A stretch of DNA of 64,000 nucleotides from NCBI RefSeq assembly GCF_964355755.1, contig NC_092671.1:36101304-36165303 (forward strand), written 5' to 3'. The stretch comes from Antedon mediterranea (lineage: Eukaryota; Echinodermata; Crinoidea; Comatulida; Antedonidae). The notes below the pieces were generated by a model that was given only the letters and a program-made list of their open reading frames with translations, was not told where the DNA came from and ran no database searches. Below, piece after piece: positions 39,701 through 48,600 of this stretch (positions are counted from its first letter, which is position 1; the number at the start of each line of letters is the position of its first letter). The translations under genes were made by a program, and so were the position numbers.

Positions 39701-42422
39701 TATAAAATATATTATACAAATAATGAATGTTTATGAGTGCAATGGTACAAATAATGGCACGAGGTGAATGATGAAAGGTTATATCAACGAGGCAAAGCCG
39801 AGTTGATATAACCTTTCATCATTCACCAAGTGCCATTATTTGTACCATTACACGAATACAAAACATTCATTATTTGTTTTATATAACATCTAGACGTTTT
39901 TTTTTTCGTACACAAAAATGTTTCAAAAAGTACTATTTAACGATCGTTGAATAGTGCGTACTATTGCATGCCATGTGACCTACATTTGTCCAATCAAATG
40001 ACAGGAATTTATATAGGTGTTATATAATATAGTATAGTACATAAATTGTATTTTTAAATTTAAAAGAAAATGGAATAAGTGAGCAGCAACAATTAAGAAA
40101 AAGCTTAGAAGATGAAATGAAACAAGCAGGTAATGAGGTCGGACCATGGATCAGGGAAAAAGAGGTTGGGTACCCAAAGAAGGACCCTATCACTGGTGTA
40201 CTGCTTCCGAAACAACACAAAGGGGCTTCAGATGTCACTAAACAAGTAAGTAACTTTAATTTAAGTTGATGACTACTCCAGAACTTATGACAAACCGAGT
40301 GGAAAAAAATTGGCCATTTAAAAAAATTTAACAAACTGGAGTCCCAAAACAGGATGGCATGTATTCATTCACACTACCTATTAGTTGAAATGTTTATATT
40401 GTTCCATAAAAGTGAAATGTTTTTTGCTTATTTTGTTTTCGTAGAGAATGGACATTCGTCGACCTGCTAGGCCATCACAGGTGACCATATACAGCAGCGA
40501 TCTTGAACGGCAAGCCATGGAAAGGCAGTTGAACAAGGCTGTAGAAAAGCAGTTTTCAAGGGATTTGTCAGCTCAGGTAAAGTAGGCCTAATGTTTTTCA
40601 GTCATGTCTGTTGTCAGCAAGACACATCAACACAAATCAAAAACAAAAGAATAAAAAGGCAGGCGCGGCTCCCGCTTTAAAGTATAGAAGAGGGTGTGTG
40701 AAACCCCCTCTGAAAGAGGTGAGTTTTGAGAACAGATTTAAACATTATCTTGGTTTGTTTTTATTTAGCATCATGCCAACTTTGAACGTGTTTGGGGTAA
40801 ACCAGGAAATGGTGCACCAAAGGCCACTAACAACCGTCTATCTCTTGACATGGAACGAGATTATCAGGTAAGCATGTTCCTTTAGCCGACAGTCGAACTG
40901 TGTTTGGTCTAATATGTCTGTTTTTTTAGAAATTCTGCCATTTCAAATGTTTTGATTAATTATAGCCTTCATTTGTACGATCAGTTTTGACATGTATTTG
41001 TATCTGCTGATATTATCTCAATCTTTCTTGGTAACATCACCAAAGTAATCTTATTTTCCACTATAGATTCATTCTTTTAATGCTTGCTGGTTCATTTACT
41101 AACCGCTCATTAGAATTCTTTCTTACATCTGCATTATCTATTGCATGAAATAGTTACATTTGCATTACATGTGCTTCTGTAGGGTGATAGGCAATACCAA
41201 GCACCATGGAAGCAACCCCATGCTACCATTCAGGTGAAGAAACCCTGGGCTCGAACCACAGCCCTTGAGAATCGTTTCAATCGATACTCTGAACAAAATC
41301 TACCGCAGGTAATAAAGAAAAATGAGTGTACTAACATAATATTATTACGTAATTCTGATTTAGGAAAATTAACAATTCTTCTATAGTAAGCTTGGTTCCC
41401 ACTTTGATATAACAAAAGGACTAAGTGCACCGCATGCAATTTAAACCAATCACAAGATGATAGCTCATCCAAACTTAGCTTGTGATTGGTCAGCTCACTT
41501 ATTTTGTGCCTACTGTACGTCATTGAATTTCGTCCACGTGGGAACCAAGCTCAATTAACATAATTCTTTAAACATAATTCTTATTCAATATTATTATTTG
41601 TTGTTTGTTTTTTTTTAAAGGTTTCAGATTAAAAGATTTTTTATTTTTCCATAACTTTTTGATGACATATTTGTACATATCATTAGTTTTAGGAAATAAA
41701 TTGATTTTTATTGATTTTGATTAAAAAGAGACAGCATTTCTTTCTGTAAGAAAGTTTATTTTTTCTTTGTAGCAGAAACTGTGGTATTTAACAATTTCTG
41801 CTAAAAGGAAAAATTAAACATTACCTTGTATTGGGGAAAGACACAAAAGTGGGAAAGAGTACATTTGTCATTACAAACATTATTAATCAACCAATTTTTT
41901 TCAGTCAAACTGAAATATAAACTAGGGCCTAGAAAAAAAAAAAATTAATAAAATAAAAATATATGTGTATATTCATACATATATATTTGGATTGATGGAA
42001 AGACGTTGGCCCCATGTACATATAGTGCCTGTTAAAGATGGTGCACTATTCAAAAAAGTATTGGATCGTCTCGCAGAGTGTCGATCTGGTAGGCGCTGTA
42101 CTGATGGCTTCCTTTCTAAAGCTCTGTCTTCACTATCAAGCTAGTTTGACAAAAAAATATTTTAGTGATATGCTTAAATAAAGTAGTGATGTGACATCAT
42201 CGTGTTCATATATGGGTACATCACATTTTTTTGTCACATACAGTTTGATAGTGTAGACAGAGTTTAACAGTTAGGCTTGAGGATCAGAATAAATACCTTT
42301 ACTAATGGAAACTAGTACTAGTAGTTTAAAATTAAAGTAAAGACTAATAGTCTGTTGGGATTTATTTTTTTCAGCGAGCAGTTCCTGTACGTGCTCCATG
42401 GGCAACATACAGCCTACAATAG
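18795..42422 (+). CDS. Multi-repeat WGKPGGGAP-motif protein (CSPP1-motif-like, probable ciliary/microtubule protein)
   Basis: Nineteen coding exons: 18795-18843, 20544-20732, 24964-25078, 25406-25520, 25897-26019, 26148-26340, 29765-29838, 30168-30225, 30653-30760, 36273-36322, 36512-36640, 37000-37108, 37343-37369, 39037-39240, 40067-40245, 40445-40576, 40769-40867, 41183-41308, 42375-42422. All junctions are GT-AG and the phases chain without a break to 708 residues. Six copies of [WF]G[KM]-x(2,3)-GAP start near residues 167, 203, 292, 366, 465 and 627, often preceded by DP/YDP and followed by a basic, G-K-rich tail (LKDEKGKK). Charged helical stretches (KREAQLKDAMEDIARNK; REIERYQEKQEEKE) lie between; the C-terminus has PW motifs (APWKQ, KKPWAR, APWATYSLQ). 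Human CSPP1, a centrosome/ciliary axoneme protein, has one such motif (WGKGGGGAPL). I do not know a named protein with six. The start could instead be an in-frame ATG at 18666. An X-box lies upstream. Confidence 0.85.
19215..19993. mobile_element. Non-autonomous DNA transposon with ~150-bp terminal inverted repeats and 9-bp duplication (MULE-like)
   Basis: Ends CGCCGTGGCTAAAGATACGG and its inverse bound the element; about 150 bp at each end are inverted copies (for example ttctgtttactaaaggtacg; ccaatggggtgctg). ATTTTAATA is directly repeated at 19206-19214 and 19994-20002. Long inverted repeats plus 9-bp duplication are the Mutator-like signature. The inner 480 bp has a GC-rich start (ggcggcggcgccaggc) but no transposase. 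Each arm has a perfect TGACGTCA at 19318-19325 and 19884-19891. It lies in the first intron of the WGKPGGGAP gene. Confidence 0.85.
21532..21990. repeat. ~152-bp tandem repeat, three units
   Basis: The unit with gatcagatt, ttcttcttctgctattttta, ataaaactttactttacttt and aagtatatgctatcaatcaa starts near 21534, 21686 and 21839. Units 1-2 and 2-3 are nearly identical apart from a few substitutions and a short insertion (ggtaggta) in unit 3. Confidence 0.9.
22286..22548. mobile_element. Family A MITE copy with ~90-bp insertion in its right arm
   Basis: Left arm and core are normal (agctctgtctacactatcaa; catgatgatgtcatatcacg). The right arm stops at agtttga near 22434, then about 90 bp of unrelated sequence follows before atagtgtagacagactgctt completes the end at 22527-22548. 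Confidence 0.75.
23659..23799. mobile_element. Family A MITE copy, inverted orientation
   Basis: Starts cagtctacactatcaaacta and ends gatagcgtagacagagctta; the core reads atgacatcatcatgtc, the inverse of copies such as 4.6 kb. One inner unit. Confidence 0.85.
24234..24398. mobile_element. hAT-like MITE with 8-bp duplication
   Basis: Ends CAGTGGCGTAAC and GTTACGCCAATG are inverted repeats (one mismatch near the tip), and CACCTAAC is directly repeated at 24226-24233 and 24399-24406. The 8-bp duplication and CAGTGGCG tip are standard for hAT elements. Interior has no transposase. Confidence 0.85.
26341..27821. other. AT-rich part of intron 6 with an inverted-repeat element
   Basis: 27008-27524 is bounded by tgatgtattgtcccttg and caaagggacaatacatct, an inverted pair sharing the tattgtccc tip with the 7.4-8.1 kb array. 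26750-26900 is a low-complexity ttaattta/ttattttat run. The word actgttgtatttatttaaag recurs at 26.88 and 27.54 kb, suggesting a local duplication. No exon seen. Confidence 0.45.
28017..28667. mobile_element. Nested inverted-repeat DNA transposon with GGTCGGCA hairpins
   Basis: Ends GCAGCCCACGAAATTCA and its inverse (one mismatch) bound it, with ATTA on both sides (28013-28016; 28668-28671). Just inside each end are repeated ggtcggca/tgccgacc words (for example gtcggcaaaaaattgccgac), forming internal hairpins. No transposase; superfamily not assigned. Confidence 0.75.
29010..29268 (-). repeat. SINE body, minus strand, head missing
   Basis: Reverse copy of the family at 38.7 and 6.84 kb: T-rich tail at 29009-29036, then gtactaggttctttaaagtg and ggtttatagtccttatccga, ending agaagactcg. 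Lies at the right junction of the split family A element. Confidence 0.7.
30380..30548. mobile_element. Family A MITE copy, near complete
   Basis: Starts gccttgtctacactatcaaa and ends tagtgtggacagagctttac. Two inner units (accgtatttgagcacatcac; accatattttgggcacatca). In the intron between exons 30168-30225 and 30653-30760. Confidence 0.88.
30882..31044. mobile_element. Family A MITE copy, near complete
   Basis: Left tip has a 2-base insertion (agctctcgtgtctatattat); right tip is canonical (gatagtgtagacagagctta). Flanked by TA on both sides. Confidence 0.88.
31829..32404 (+). CDS. LINE ORF1 protein, N-terminally truncated
   Basis: 191 residues from the first ATG. Residues 1-65 form a charged coiled coil, then ERFSRRNNIRIVGI opens an RRM-like domain, followed by IERAHRDG, PHILFKVLSY and the C-terminal LKNRHKLASPGAYIIDDLTR region typical of L1-type ORF1 nucleic-acid chaperones. 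The open frame reaches further upstream (FEEFVKESLSNI before the ATG) to the insertion joint, so the start codon used by the parental element is lost. ORF1 proteins coat the element RNA in the retrotransposition particle. Confidence 0.85.
   Translation: MKSQNNLESKLAESIKFNEERIIALEKAQSRYEARQAEFVDDLHTAHNTIASMQAELNKAERFSRRNNIRIVGIAKSDNENPINIVEDFLATHFKIKPTIERAHRDGLGFQGKPPHILFKVLSYVDKVAILKNRHKLASPGAYIIDDLTRTDRQEKNKWKTQVKALYDQGIKLRFRAGKWRSSTGIPHVFK
32742..35822 (+). CDS. LINE ORF2: endonuclease-reverse transcriptase, intact
   Basis: 1026 residues with no stop or frameshift. The N-terminal apurinic-like endonuclease shows LFHVNIRSV (about residue 85), GLSETWLND, GGGVAFFV, GVIYRPPDG, MGDINIDI, TLIDHFYTN and the SDH triad end at D292-H293. 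The reverse transcriptase shows FPIFKKGD, NYRPISLLS, FIDLSKAFD, GVPQGSVLGPLL and the catalytic FADD at 748-751, followed by a C-terminal region with LGVYLHEYLRW and a QPHLLYCNIIW-type motif. Such proteins nick target DNA and copy the element RNA in place. Domain order and wording fit the CR1/L2 group. The intact frame argues for a young insertion. It ends with taa at 35820-35822. Confidence 0.95.
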   Translation: MMSENYFCHLPFHDFIIDSDTINHSDISNIIINPLAHTEYDKFDEHSEPLANQLNSRNSTLEDCIYYDTNHFNTTFRNVSNSLISLFHVNIRSVTNKTDSLEQFLNSINLKFSIIGLSETWLNDTSPTPFLHNYSFISKNRQSGKGGGVAFFVKNDLNVRVRLDLSISQPYDSLFLEIVHPNKKNTIVGVIYRPPDGNIDHFSKSFDELLNKINSEHKPCHIMGDINIDIIKYQNHIQTNNYIDMLLFRSFYPTISKPTRITPTTATLIDHFYTNIIDTKIHSGVFIFDISDHLPIFHIVDEKLYHTDTNNVPSRIIDIDALCGDLVEENWSEVYDCDQPVSFDKFLNTFYKIHNKHIKNKYNVSNKIKAKQSWMTPGLIKSSKKKQKLYKKYIYSHDIQHKSIYTNYKNMYTKLCRTAKRMHYISKFQNVKCNLKKTWAIINSVLRPENRNNFPSLINNGFETITSTKEICDSFNKYFSTVGSNLNNSMPDPHIDPISYLPNPISQSFFINPVTKEEIIIIVNNLNPNKGSGDDNITSRTIKQILPYIIDHLTFSINCSFSSGVFPNLLKIAKVFPIFKKGDKGQVKNYRPISLLSAFSKILEKLMHQRLYDYLTKFNILYTHQYGFRHNHSTSHAILDLVNNITSSLDNKQFLLSVFIDLSKAFDVINHKILLGKLFNYGIRGIALNWFESYLVNRKQYVALGSFKSSVEAVNCGVPQGSVLGPLLFLIYVNDLSRSSDTLKVISFADDTTILFSHSDINVLYNTVNTELNKMTDWFISNKLIVNVQKTNYILFRTQQRQIDFSNLNIYINNKIIERKPEVLFLGVYLHEYLRWTSHQAYASKKISKVIGILCKLRHFFPQHILLLLYNTLIQPHLLYCNIIWAADYPSNLEKLNKQIKRAARIITFSHYLAPSQPLLKKLNILSLHDLFTTQIASFIFQFFNTKLPVTMSNLLSHHTKSHKYYLRIDNKFQHLDVPPFRLKISEYFISVSGPRIWNDLDDKLKHFKSLYTFRKNFKKYLISLY
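35943..35990 (+). other. Stem-loop in LINE 3' UTR
   Basis: GGGGTCTTTCTCGAG pairs, with a few mismatches, with CTCTAGAAG.. read inversely as CTTCTAGAGAAGACCCC. The hairpin is about 120 bp after the ORF2 stop and 115 bp before the element end. LINE 3' stem-loops can serve as reverse-transcriptase recognition sites; that role here is inference. Confidence 0.6.
37343..37369 (+). other. 27-nt micro-exon of the WGKPGGGAP gene
   Basis: Between a tgaag acceptor (AG 37341-37342) and a gtatca donor, 27 bases encode GFRKAVGQS in phase 1-1, so it can be included or skipped without a frame change. Because it is so short the call rests on splice sites and phase only. Confidence 0.5.
37547..37676. mobile_element. 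Family A MITE copy, right end lost
   Basis: Starts taaagctctgtctacactat; core acacgatgtcatatcactac and three inner units follow; then the homology stops at accatataat with no right terminal repeat. Confidence 0.8.
38295..40025. repeat. Dispersed inverted pair with central long hairpin in an intron
   Basis: 38295-38420 (aaattcctgtcatttgattgg, gtcacatgatgtgcaatagt) is the inverse of 39930-40020. 39720-39880 is itself a near-perfect palindrome: aatggtacaaataatggcac and gaatgatgaaaggttatatc on the left, their inverses on the right, around a short loop near gaggcaaagccgag. Two copies of one element in opposite orientation flank exon 39037-39240. Confidence 0.7.
38688..38990 (+). repeat. tRNA-Ser/Leu-derived SINE
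   Basis: Head with gagtggccgagcggttaag (box A, as in Ser/Leu tRNAs with their long D-loop) at 38692-38710 and ggttcgaagctc (box B) at 38751-38762, then the body shared with copies at 6.84 and 29.0 kb, ending gtataaaataaaatatttat. It is the only copy here with its head. Not a functional tRNA gene: the acceptor stem does not close. Confidence 0.8.
41389..41556. mobile_element. Family B inverted-repeat MITE
   Basis: Ends taagcttggttcccacttt and cacgtgggaaccaagctc; central inverted ccaatcacaag / cttgtgattgg. Same tips as the elements at 54.08, 57.2 and 57.3 kb. Lies in the penultimate-to-last intron of the WGKPGGGAP gene. Confidence 0.8.
42117..42268. mobile_element. Family A MITE copy in last intron
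   Basis: Starts taaagctctgtcttcactat, ends gatagtgtagacagagttta; core gtgacatcatcgtgttcata. The final exon starts only about 105 bp downstream. Confidence 0.85.
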
Positions 42423-42545
42423 GAATGATGATAACCAGTAAAGAAGATATCAAACATCTAGTCATCCAACTTCTAATTATCTTTATATATAAGTTTAAAT
42501 TTGTAAATATTTCAATAAATATTCAAAGGACTATCAATACTTTTT
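42423..42545 (+). other. 3' UTR of the WGKPGGGAP gene with polyadenylation signal
   Basis: AATAAA at 42514-42519, about 92 bp after the stop codon, is followed by a T-rich stretch (42541-42549), the normal layout of a cleavage site. No other signal as good is seen nearby. Confidence 0.6.
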
Positions 42546-43332
42546 TTTTGTAATTAATGTGCTTTTTTGTACAAATATTTAAAAAGTTTAAGTTGTCTCA
42601 GCATAGTTCACTGTTCTTTGATAGCTACTGTATAAAGCGCAATAATATGATATAAAACACAAATAAGTCTACCATTATTATCTGTGTAACATAAATTTAT
42701 ATAAAGATCATGATGTAGTTCATTGTTATTTTGTAATTTGTAAAACCATATTCCTGATTCTTAATTACTGTAAAGTGTAGTAAATCTTCATAATAAAATT
42801 AATCCAGTACATTTTAACAGAAATAGGGTTAAAATTATGCACACATTTTGTTGTTAATGTCCCCTGCATTATGTATATTCTAGATTCTCTCATTATTCAG
42901 GAAGAAATATTAAGGAATAACAGTGTATTATGTCACATGAAGATGCAATATTTTATATTATTTTTAGTTATGCTATTTAGACAACCAAAATATTTTTGTA
43001 ATTTTTTTTATTCGCCAAATGTTTTACACTAGTTTTATATTATTTTTGATAGATTTATTTAAAGCAACTTATAAACATACTAACAACATTTTATATGACT
43101 TAATTTATGTTGGTGCCGTATCCACTAGTAGCAATTATATCGGGAGCAATTTTTATATTTAGTATGTATAGTTTATGTATTGTCTGTTGCCAGTTTTATT
43201 GTATATGTATTTGCAGGGTTTCTTTTGTTATGATCACTTACAGTTAACTAATGTGAATGTATTACTATATTGGGGGAGGGAGGAGGTGTCTAAACGTCCA
43301 AAGAAGCAAAAACAAGAAAAAGGTCAAACCTT

Positions 43333-43499
43333 TAAGCTCTGTCTACACTATCAAACTTTATGTGACAAAAAAATGTGATGTGCTCATATATGGACATGAT
43401 GATGTCATATCACTACCATATTTGGGTATTTCACTACCATATTTGGACACATCACCCTTTTTTTGTCAAACTAGTTTGATAGTGTAGACAGAGCTTTAG
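43333..43499. mobile_element. Family A MITE copy, near consensus
   Basis: Both ends are canonical (taagctctgtctacactatc; gatagtgtagacagagcttt), with two inner units. Together with 30.4 kb it is the best model of the family: a roughly 165-bp imperfect palindrome. Confidence 0.92.
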
Positions 43500-43745
43500 A
43501 AAATAAAATGAAAATGTATTTGTTACTCTAAGCATGGGTATATCAATGGTCAATCATCTATTGTTATCAAATCATTTTATACTTTTTAAAATAAGTATTT
43601 ATATTATAGTTCATTCTAAATACAAATAAATTTGTAAAAACTGTTGTTTCTAGAAAGACATTTAAAAGCCAGACCCTTTAGATTAGCCACCTTCACAAAA
43701 TTAGTAATATATTAGATCAAATGAATTGTATAAATGTTATAACAT

Positions 43746-44040
43746 TTTTGCTTGTGGCGCAGTATGCTGGACGTTGGATTAAAGATTGTGGTTCGAATTT
43801 AACTCTCGCCACACTGCTTGTATCCTTAGGCAAGACACTTTACTTACATTTGCCTCTCTCCACCCAGGTGTATAAATAGGAACCCGGTTAGATCAAGACA
43901 CAACTTTGCGCTGATTACTAGCTGCATTATGGGAGTATGTTTCCATACGTGTTTGATCAAAAATGATCGGGGTAATAATGTGCAGTGTTTGAGAGCTTGC
44001 TTATATGCGCTATATAAGAATGAACTATTATTATTATTGT
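43746..44040 (+). repeat. tRNA-derived SINE with (ATT)n tail
   Basis: Head gcttgtggcgcagtatgctg (box A region) and ggttcgaattt (box B, 43790-43800), body with ttaggcaagacactttactt, gattactagctgcattatgg, and tail gaactattattattattg. A reverse copy lies at 48.16-48.46 kb, so the two define the family. Confidence 0.82.
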
Positions 44041-44369
44041 TCAAGTCCCCCACTGTTTATTATATACTGTACTGTACATTACCCTATAATTTTAATTGTC
44101 TGTCTTCCTTGTAAAAACATGGACCTAGCTATAGAATTTGTACCATACAATGTATAGGTCCATGGTAATAAAAGCATACACCATTCCAGTATTAGTAGCT
44201 AAAATGAATAGTCTTGACGCATCCCTCAATTAAACACCTTATCATGAGATGATAGGTCTAAATTAAACACATGTATGTTAATCACCGTCACTTATGTGCC
44301 ATGAAAATAAAAAATAAAGAATATATTTCATACTTTTCTTGTGAAAATTAATTAAATATTGACTCTTAT

Positions 44370-45200
44370 AGAGCCACATTAACCAGTTGAATAAAAGGGT
44401 CGAAATTTGGCCAGTTTTCCGAAATTTTCCCTGTACAGGGATTTATTCGAAAATGGCCAAAATATCCACTTTTTAAAATTCAATAATTATGCGATAATAT
44501 TGCCATATATATTAAGTTATAATCATCTTATAGAGCCATAGTAACTAGTTATGTCAAAAATAAAAACGTCGAAATTTGGCCATTTTCCTAAAATTTTCCT
44601 GTACTATAGTACAGGGATTTTTTCCGAAAATAGCCAAAATATCCACTTTATAAAATTCAATAATTATGCGATAATATTGCTATATATGCTCATATATTGT
44701 GTTATCATCATTTTATAAAGCCATAGTAACTAGTTATATGTCCAAAAATATAAGGGTCAAAATTTGGCCAGTTTCAGAAAATTTGTTTGAAAATGGCCAA
44801 AAATCCACTTTTTAAAATTCAATAATTATGCGATAATATTGCCATATATGCACATATATTATGTTATCATCATCTTATAGAGCCATAGTAACTAGTTATG
44901 TCAAAAATAAAAATGTCGAAATTTGGCCAGTTTCCGAAAATAGCCAAAATATCCACTTTTTAAAATTCAATAAATATGCGATAATATTGCCATATATGCA
45001 CATATATTATGTTATCATCATCTTATAGAGCCATAGTAACTAGTTATGTCAACAAATAAAAATGTTGAAATTTGGCCAGTTTCCGAAAATTATGCAATAA
45101 TAATTGCAATATACAGTATGCGCATATATTGTGTTATCATCACTCTATAGAGCCATAGTAACTAGTTATGTCAGAAATATAAGGGTCAAAATTGTTTTAA
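44370..45200. repeat. Tandem array of 124-180-bp units, six copies
   Basis: Each unit starts near gagccatagtaactagttat (about 44373, 44533, 44715, 44877, 45025, 45147) and contains gtcgaaatttggccagtttt, aaaatggccaaaatatccac and aattatgcgataatattgcc. Units vary by internal deletions, hence the uneven period. Confidence 0.9.
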
Positions 45201-45672
45201 ATTTTCAAAATATTGATTTTTAAAAACATGTAAACTGTATTGAGCCTAGTAACATGCACAGAACACATTATGTGATTCTGCGCATGTCACATGATATAGT
45301 AACTAACTATGTCAACAAATAACAAGTTTGGCAATTATTTTGTGTTATTATCATCTTATAATGTCATACAACCAGGTTAACATCATTCATTTTTGCAATT
45401 TATTAAATAATTTCACCATGGTCTAATAGAATATAATAAAAATGGATAAAATGACATAATAACAGTGCCATGGTTAATATTAGACCAAGGAGTTGTAATT
45501 AGGACCCTCTGATTAGAATACAAATTATGGAGGTAAAAGAATACAACTGCAATTGAAATTGTTTGGAAAATAAATAAATATGATTCTTTGTTATTTCATA
45601 ATATTATTAATAAATAATGATTTTAATTAAGGCTATTATTATGCTGGTTATGAAGTCCTTAACCTTTGACCT

Positions 45673-48600
45673 TCATCTTGGATATATTGTCCTGAATGTC
45701 AGGTTGATTCTTGCGTCTCTGTCATGGTACTCCCTCGGAACTCGGTGCTACGGAAAAAACAAATTAGCTTAAATATATTGATAGTTAATTTAACTACTGC
45801 CAAGTACTAGATAAATTGTAGCTCTGTCTACACTGTCGAACTAGTTTGACAAAAAAAGTGTGATGTGCCTAAATATGGTAGTGAAATACCCAAATATGGT
45901 AGTGATATGACATCATCATGTCCATATATGGGTAAATCACATTTTTTTTTGTCACATAAAGTTTGATAGTGTAGAGAGAGCTTAACATAATATATACAAG
46001 TTTCAAGTTTCATAACATTTATTTACAAACTCTGACATAAAAGATGATAAAATACAATGCAATAACATAATGATATAAGGTCAGAGTTCGAAGGTGACCT
46101 GAAAGATGAAGAAAAACATCTTGTATTCATATTGCCACCATCTGAAGTTGGGAGGTGATTTTTTTTGTCAACATCGATCTCTATCTATTTTCGAGATGTA
46201 AGGAGTGCAGTGTGTGACGTCATTAAGCGGTATCGCATGATGGCTATGTGAGGGGAATCCCTTTTCCATTCATAAAAAAATTTTTAAATGATGACCACAG
46301 ATGGTCGTACAATGGCTTAAATATCATAAATTTGCTTGTGTGTAAGTAAGCCTTTTTGTTATATTTTAATGCAGAAAACCTACATACACATCAAAATTCC
46401 GTTATCTTTGTAATCCGGGAGAAATTGTGAAAACACCGGAGAACAACTTTAGGCCGGGAGACGAGTCTAAAATATGGCAGTCCCCCGGCCAAAATGGGAG
46501 TGTTGGCATGTACGTGTATTGCGCGAGCCTTAAAAAAAGAAATGATAATGAATAGGACATTTAAAAAAAATAAATACATTTTAAAGAACAGTTAGTTGAT
46601 TCTTACCTGCCAGTCTTCTTGAACAGATCCTGTCATCAGTAACAAGCTACCGTTTGTCAAGTTGATTTGCTTCTTGTCAGTAAACTCATAAGTATCTTCA
46701 GGACACTGCAACGAAAATGAAATTATCACTTAAGTCATATAAACTTGTTATATCTCACTTAAGATAGAGGGCACCCTTTTTATTATTTATCATTAGATTG
46801 TAGTCACTAAAGCTATATCTACACTATCAAACTAGTTTGACAAATAAAAAGTGTAGTATGGTAATGATATGCAAAATATGGTAGATATGACATCATCATG
46901 TCCATATATGGGCACATCACATTTTTTTGTCACATAAAGTTTTAGTAAAGTATTGTAATTCTGGAAAAATGAAGGTTTCGAGTTAACATCTTGGTTGGGG
47001 CAGCTTTTTCTTATTCTTACAGATCTCGTCATCTTTATCGTTTCTGAATTGATTAATTTTTAGTATATCACCGAACGGTTTAGAATTTGTTCTGTACCTC
47101 TTAATTTATAAATATAATATATATGGCATACTGCACAAAACCATATTTATAGATTTATTTAATTTTCAGATGTCGTATATAATACATATAGATATCTATG
47201 ACACACTCAGAAAACATAAACTTACCGTAGGATTCTTTCGTAACTGAAAAGCTCGCGTTTCTCCAAACGACAGCGATGCTATTGTAGGATTTTTACCAAG
47301 AGAGTATTCACTATCACTATGCCACGCAACGCCATCACGTCCATCTCGGTACAAATTTCCCAGCATTGAGTTGAATTTTAAGTCAGTCTTTTCTTTAATT
47401 CTTGTCCGCAAATCTTCAAGCACAGGATGCCACTAATTGTGAAAAAAAGGGTAATAGAAATTTATTAGTAACAGCAGTAGAAATTGCTAACCTTTTATAG
47501 AATATCATGGTTGTATCATGGAGGTATAAAATTAGGTTGTATATTACCTTTAACATACCATAATATACTCAGTTTTGTATATTTTACCGATCATTATTTA
47601 TTGCATTTAATATAACGCTCAGTAATTACATAAAGTGCATTCACTGGCACTGTGTACAAGATGGTAAAATGGAAAAAGAAAGTTTAGAGTTTAGCCACTT
47701 CTCTTAAGCTCTGTCTACACTATCAAACTAGTTTAACAAAAAAAGTGTGACGTGTTCAAATATGGTAGGTGATATGCCCAAATATGATAGTGATATGACA
47801 TCATCATGTCCATATTATAAGGGCACATCACATAGTTTTATCACATAAAGTTTGATAGTGACAGAGCTTAAGAATATGATTGAGAGGCAATTTCTATATA
47901 TATATATATATTTCCCTCTTGTAGTGTGGTGGCAGAAATACTAATGATGGCATTATCTATTCTGTCAATTTATGAATTTTAAATTTTGATTTTGAATTAT
48001 TGTGTTTATTTACTGTACATAGAAACATAGAAATTATAAACCTTACCACTTTTGTAGCCTCTTGTGTTACACCTGAGTATTTATATTTGATATCCCCATA
48101 CCAGACTGTTAACCTAGGCTCTTCAAACTCTCTATCATCTATAAATAAAATTTAAAATATAATAATAATAATAGTTCATTCTATAACGCATATAAGCAAG
48201 CTCTCAATGCGCTGCACCTTATTACCCCGGTCATTTTTTGGATCATACACGTATGGAAACATACTCGCATAATGCAGCTAGTAATCAGCGCAAATTTGTG
48301 TCTTGATCTAACTGGTACCCATTTTATACACCTGGGTGGAGAGAGGCAAATGTAAATAAAGTGTCTTGACTAAGGATACAAGCAATGCGGTAAGAGTTTG
48401 ATTTGATTTGAACCAGAATCTCACGGTCAGTAATCCAGCGTCCAACACACTGTGCCACACGCTCTCACTTCAAATCATATTTTCCTAATTAATGAGTATG
48501 AAATCAAATTGATTTAATGTAAATATTTGGTTTATATTTCATTATAATTTATCAATTCACGTACCCTTTTTATTAATCTTCTGTGACCATGGTAACTCAT

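Larger units (their letters stand above)
42546..45672. other. Intergenic region between convergent WGKPGGGAP gene and ALKBH3
   Basis: Holds a family A copy, an (ATT)-tailed SINE, a six-unit tandem array and AT-rich DNA. No coding exon recognised; the short ORFs at 43175-43487 run into the family A element. Confidence 0.6.
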
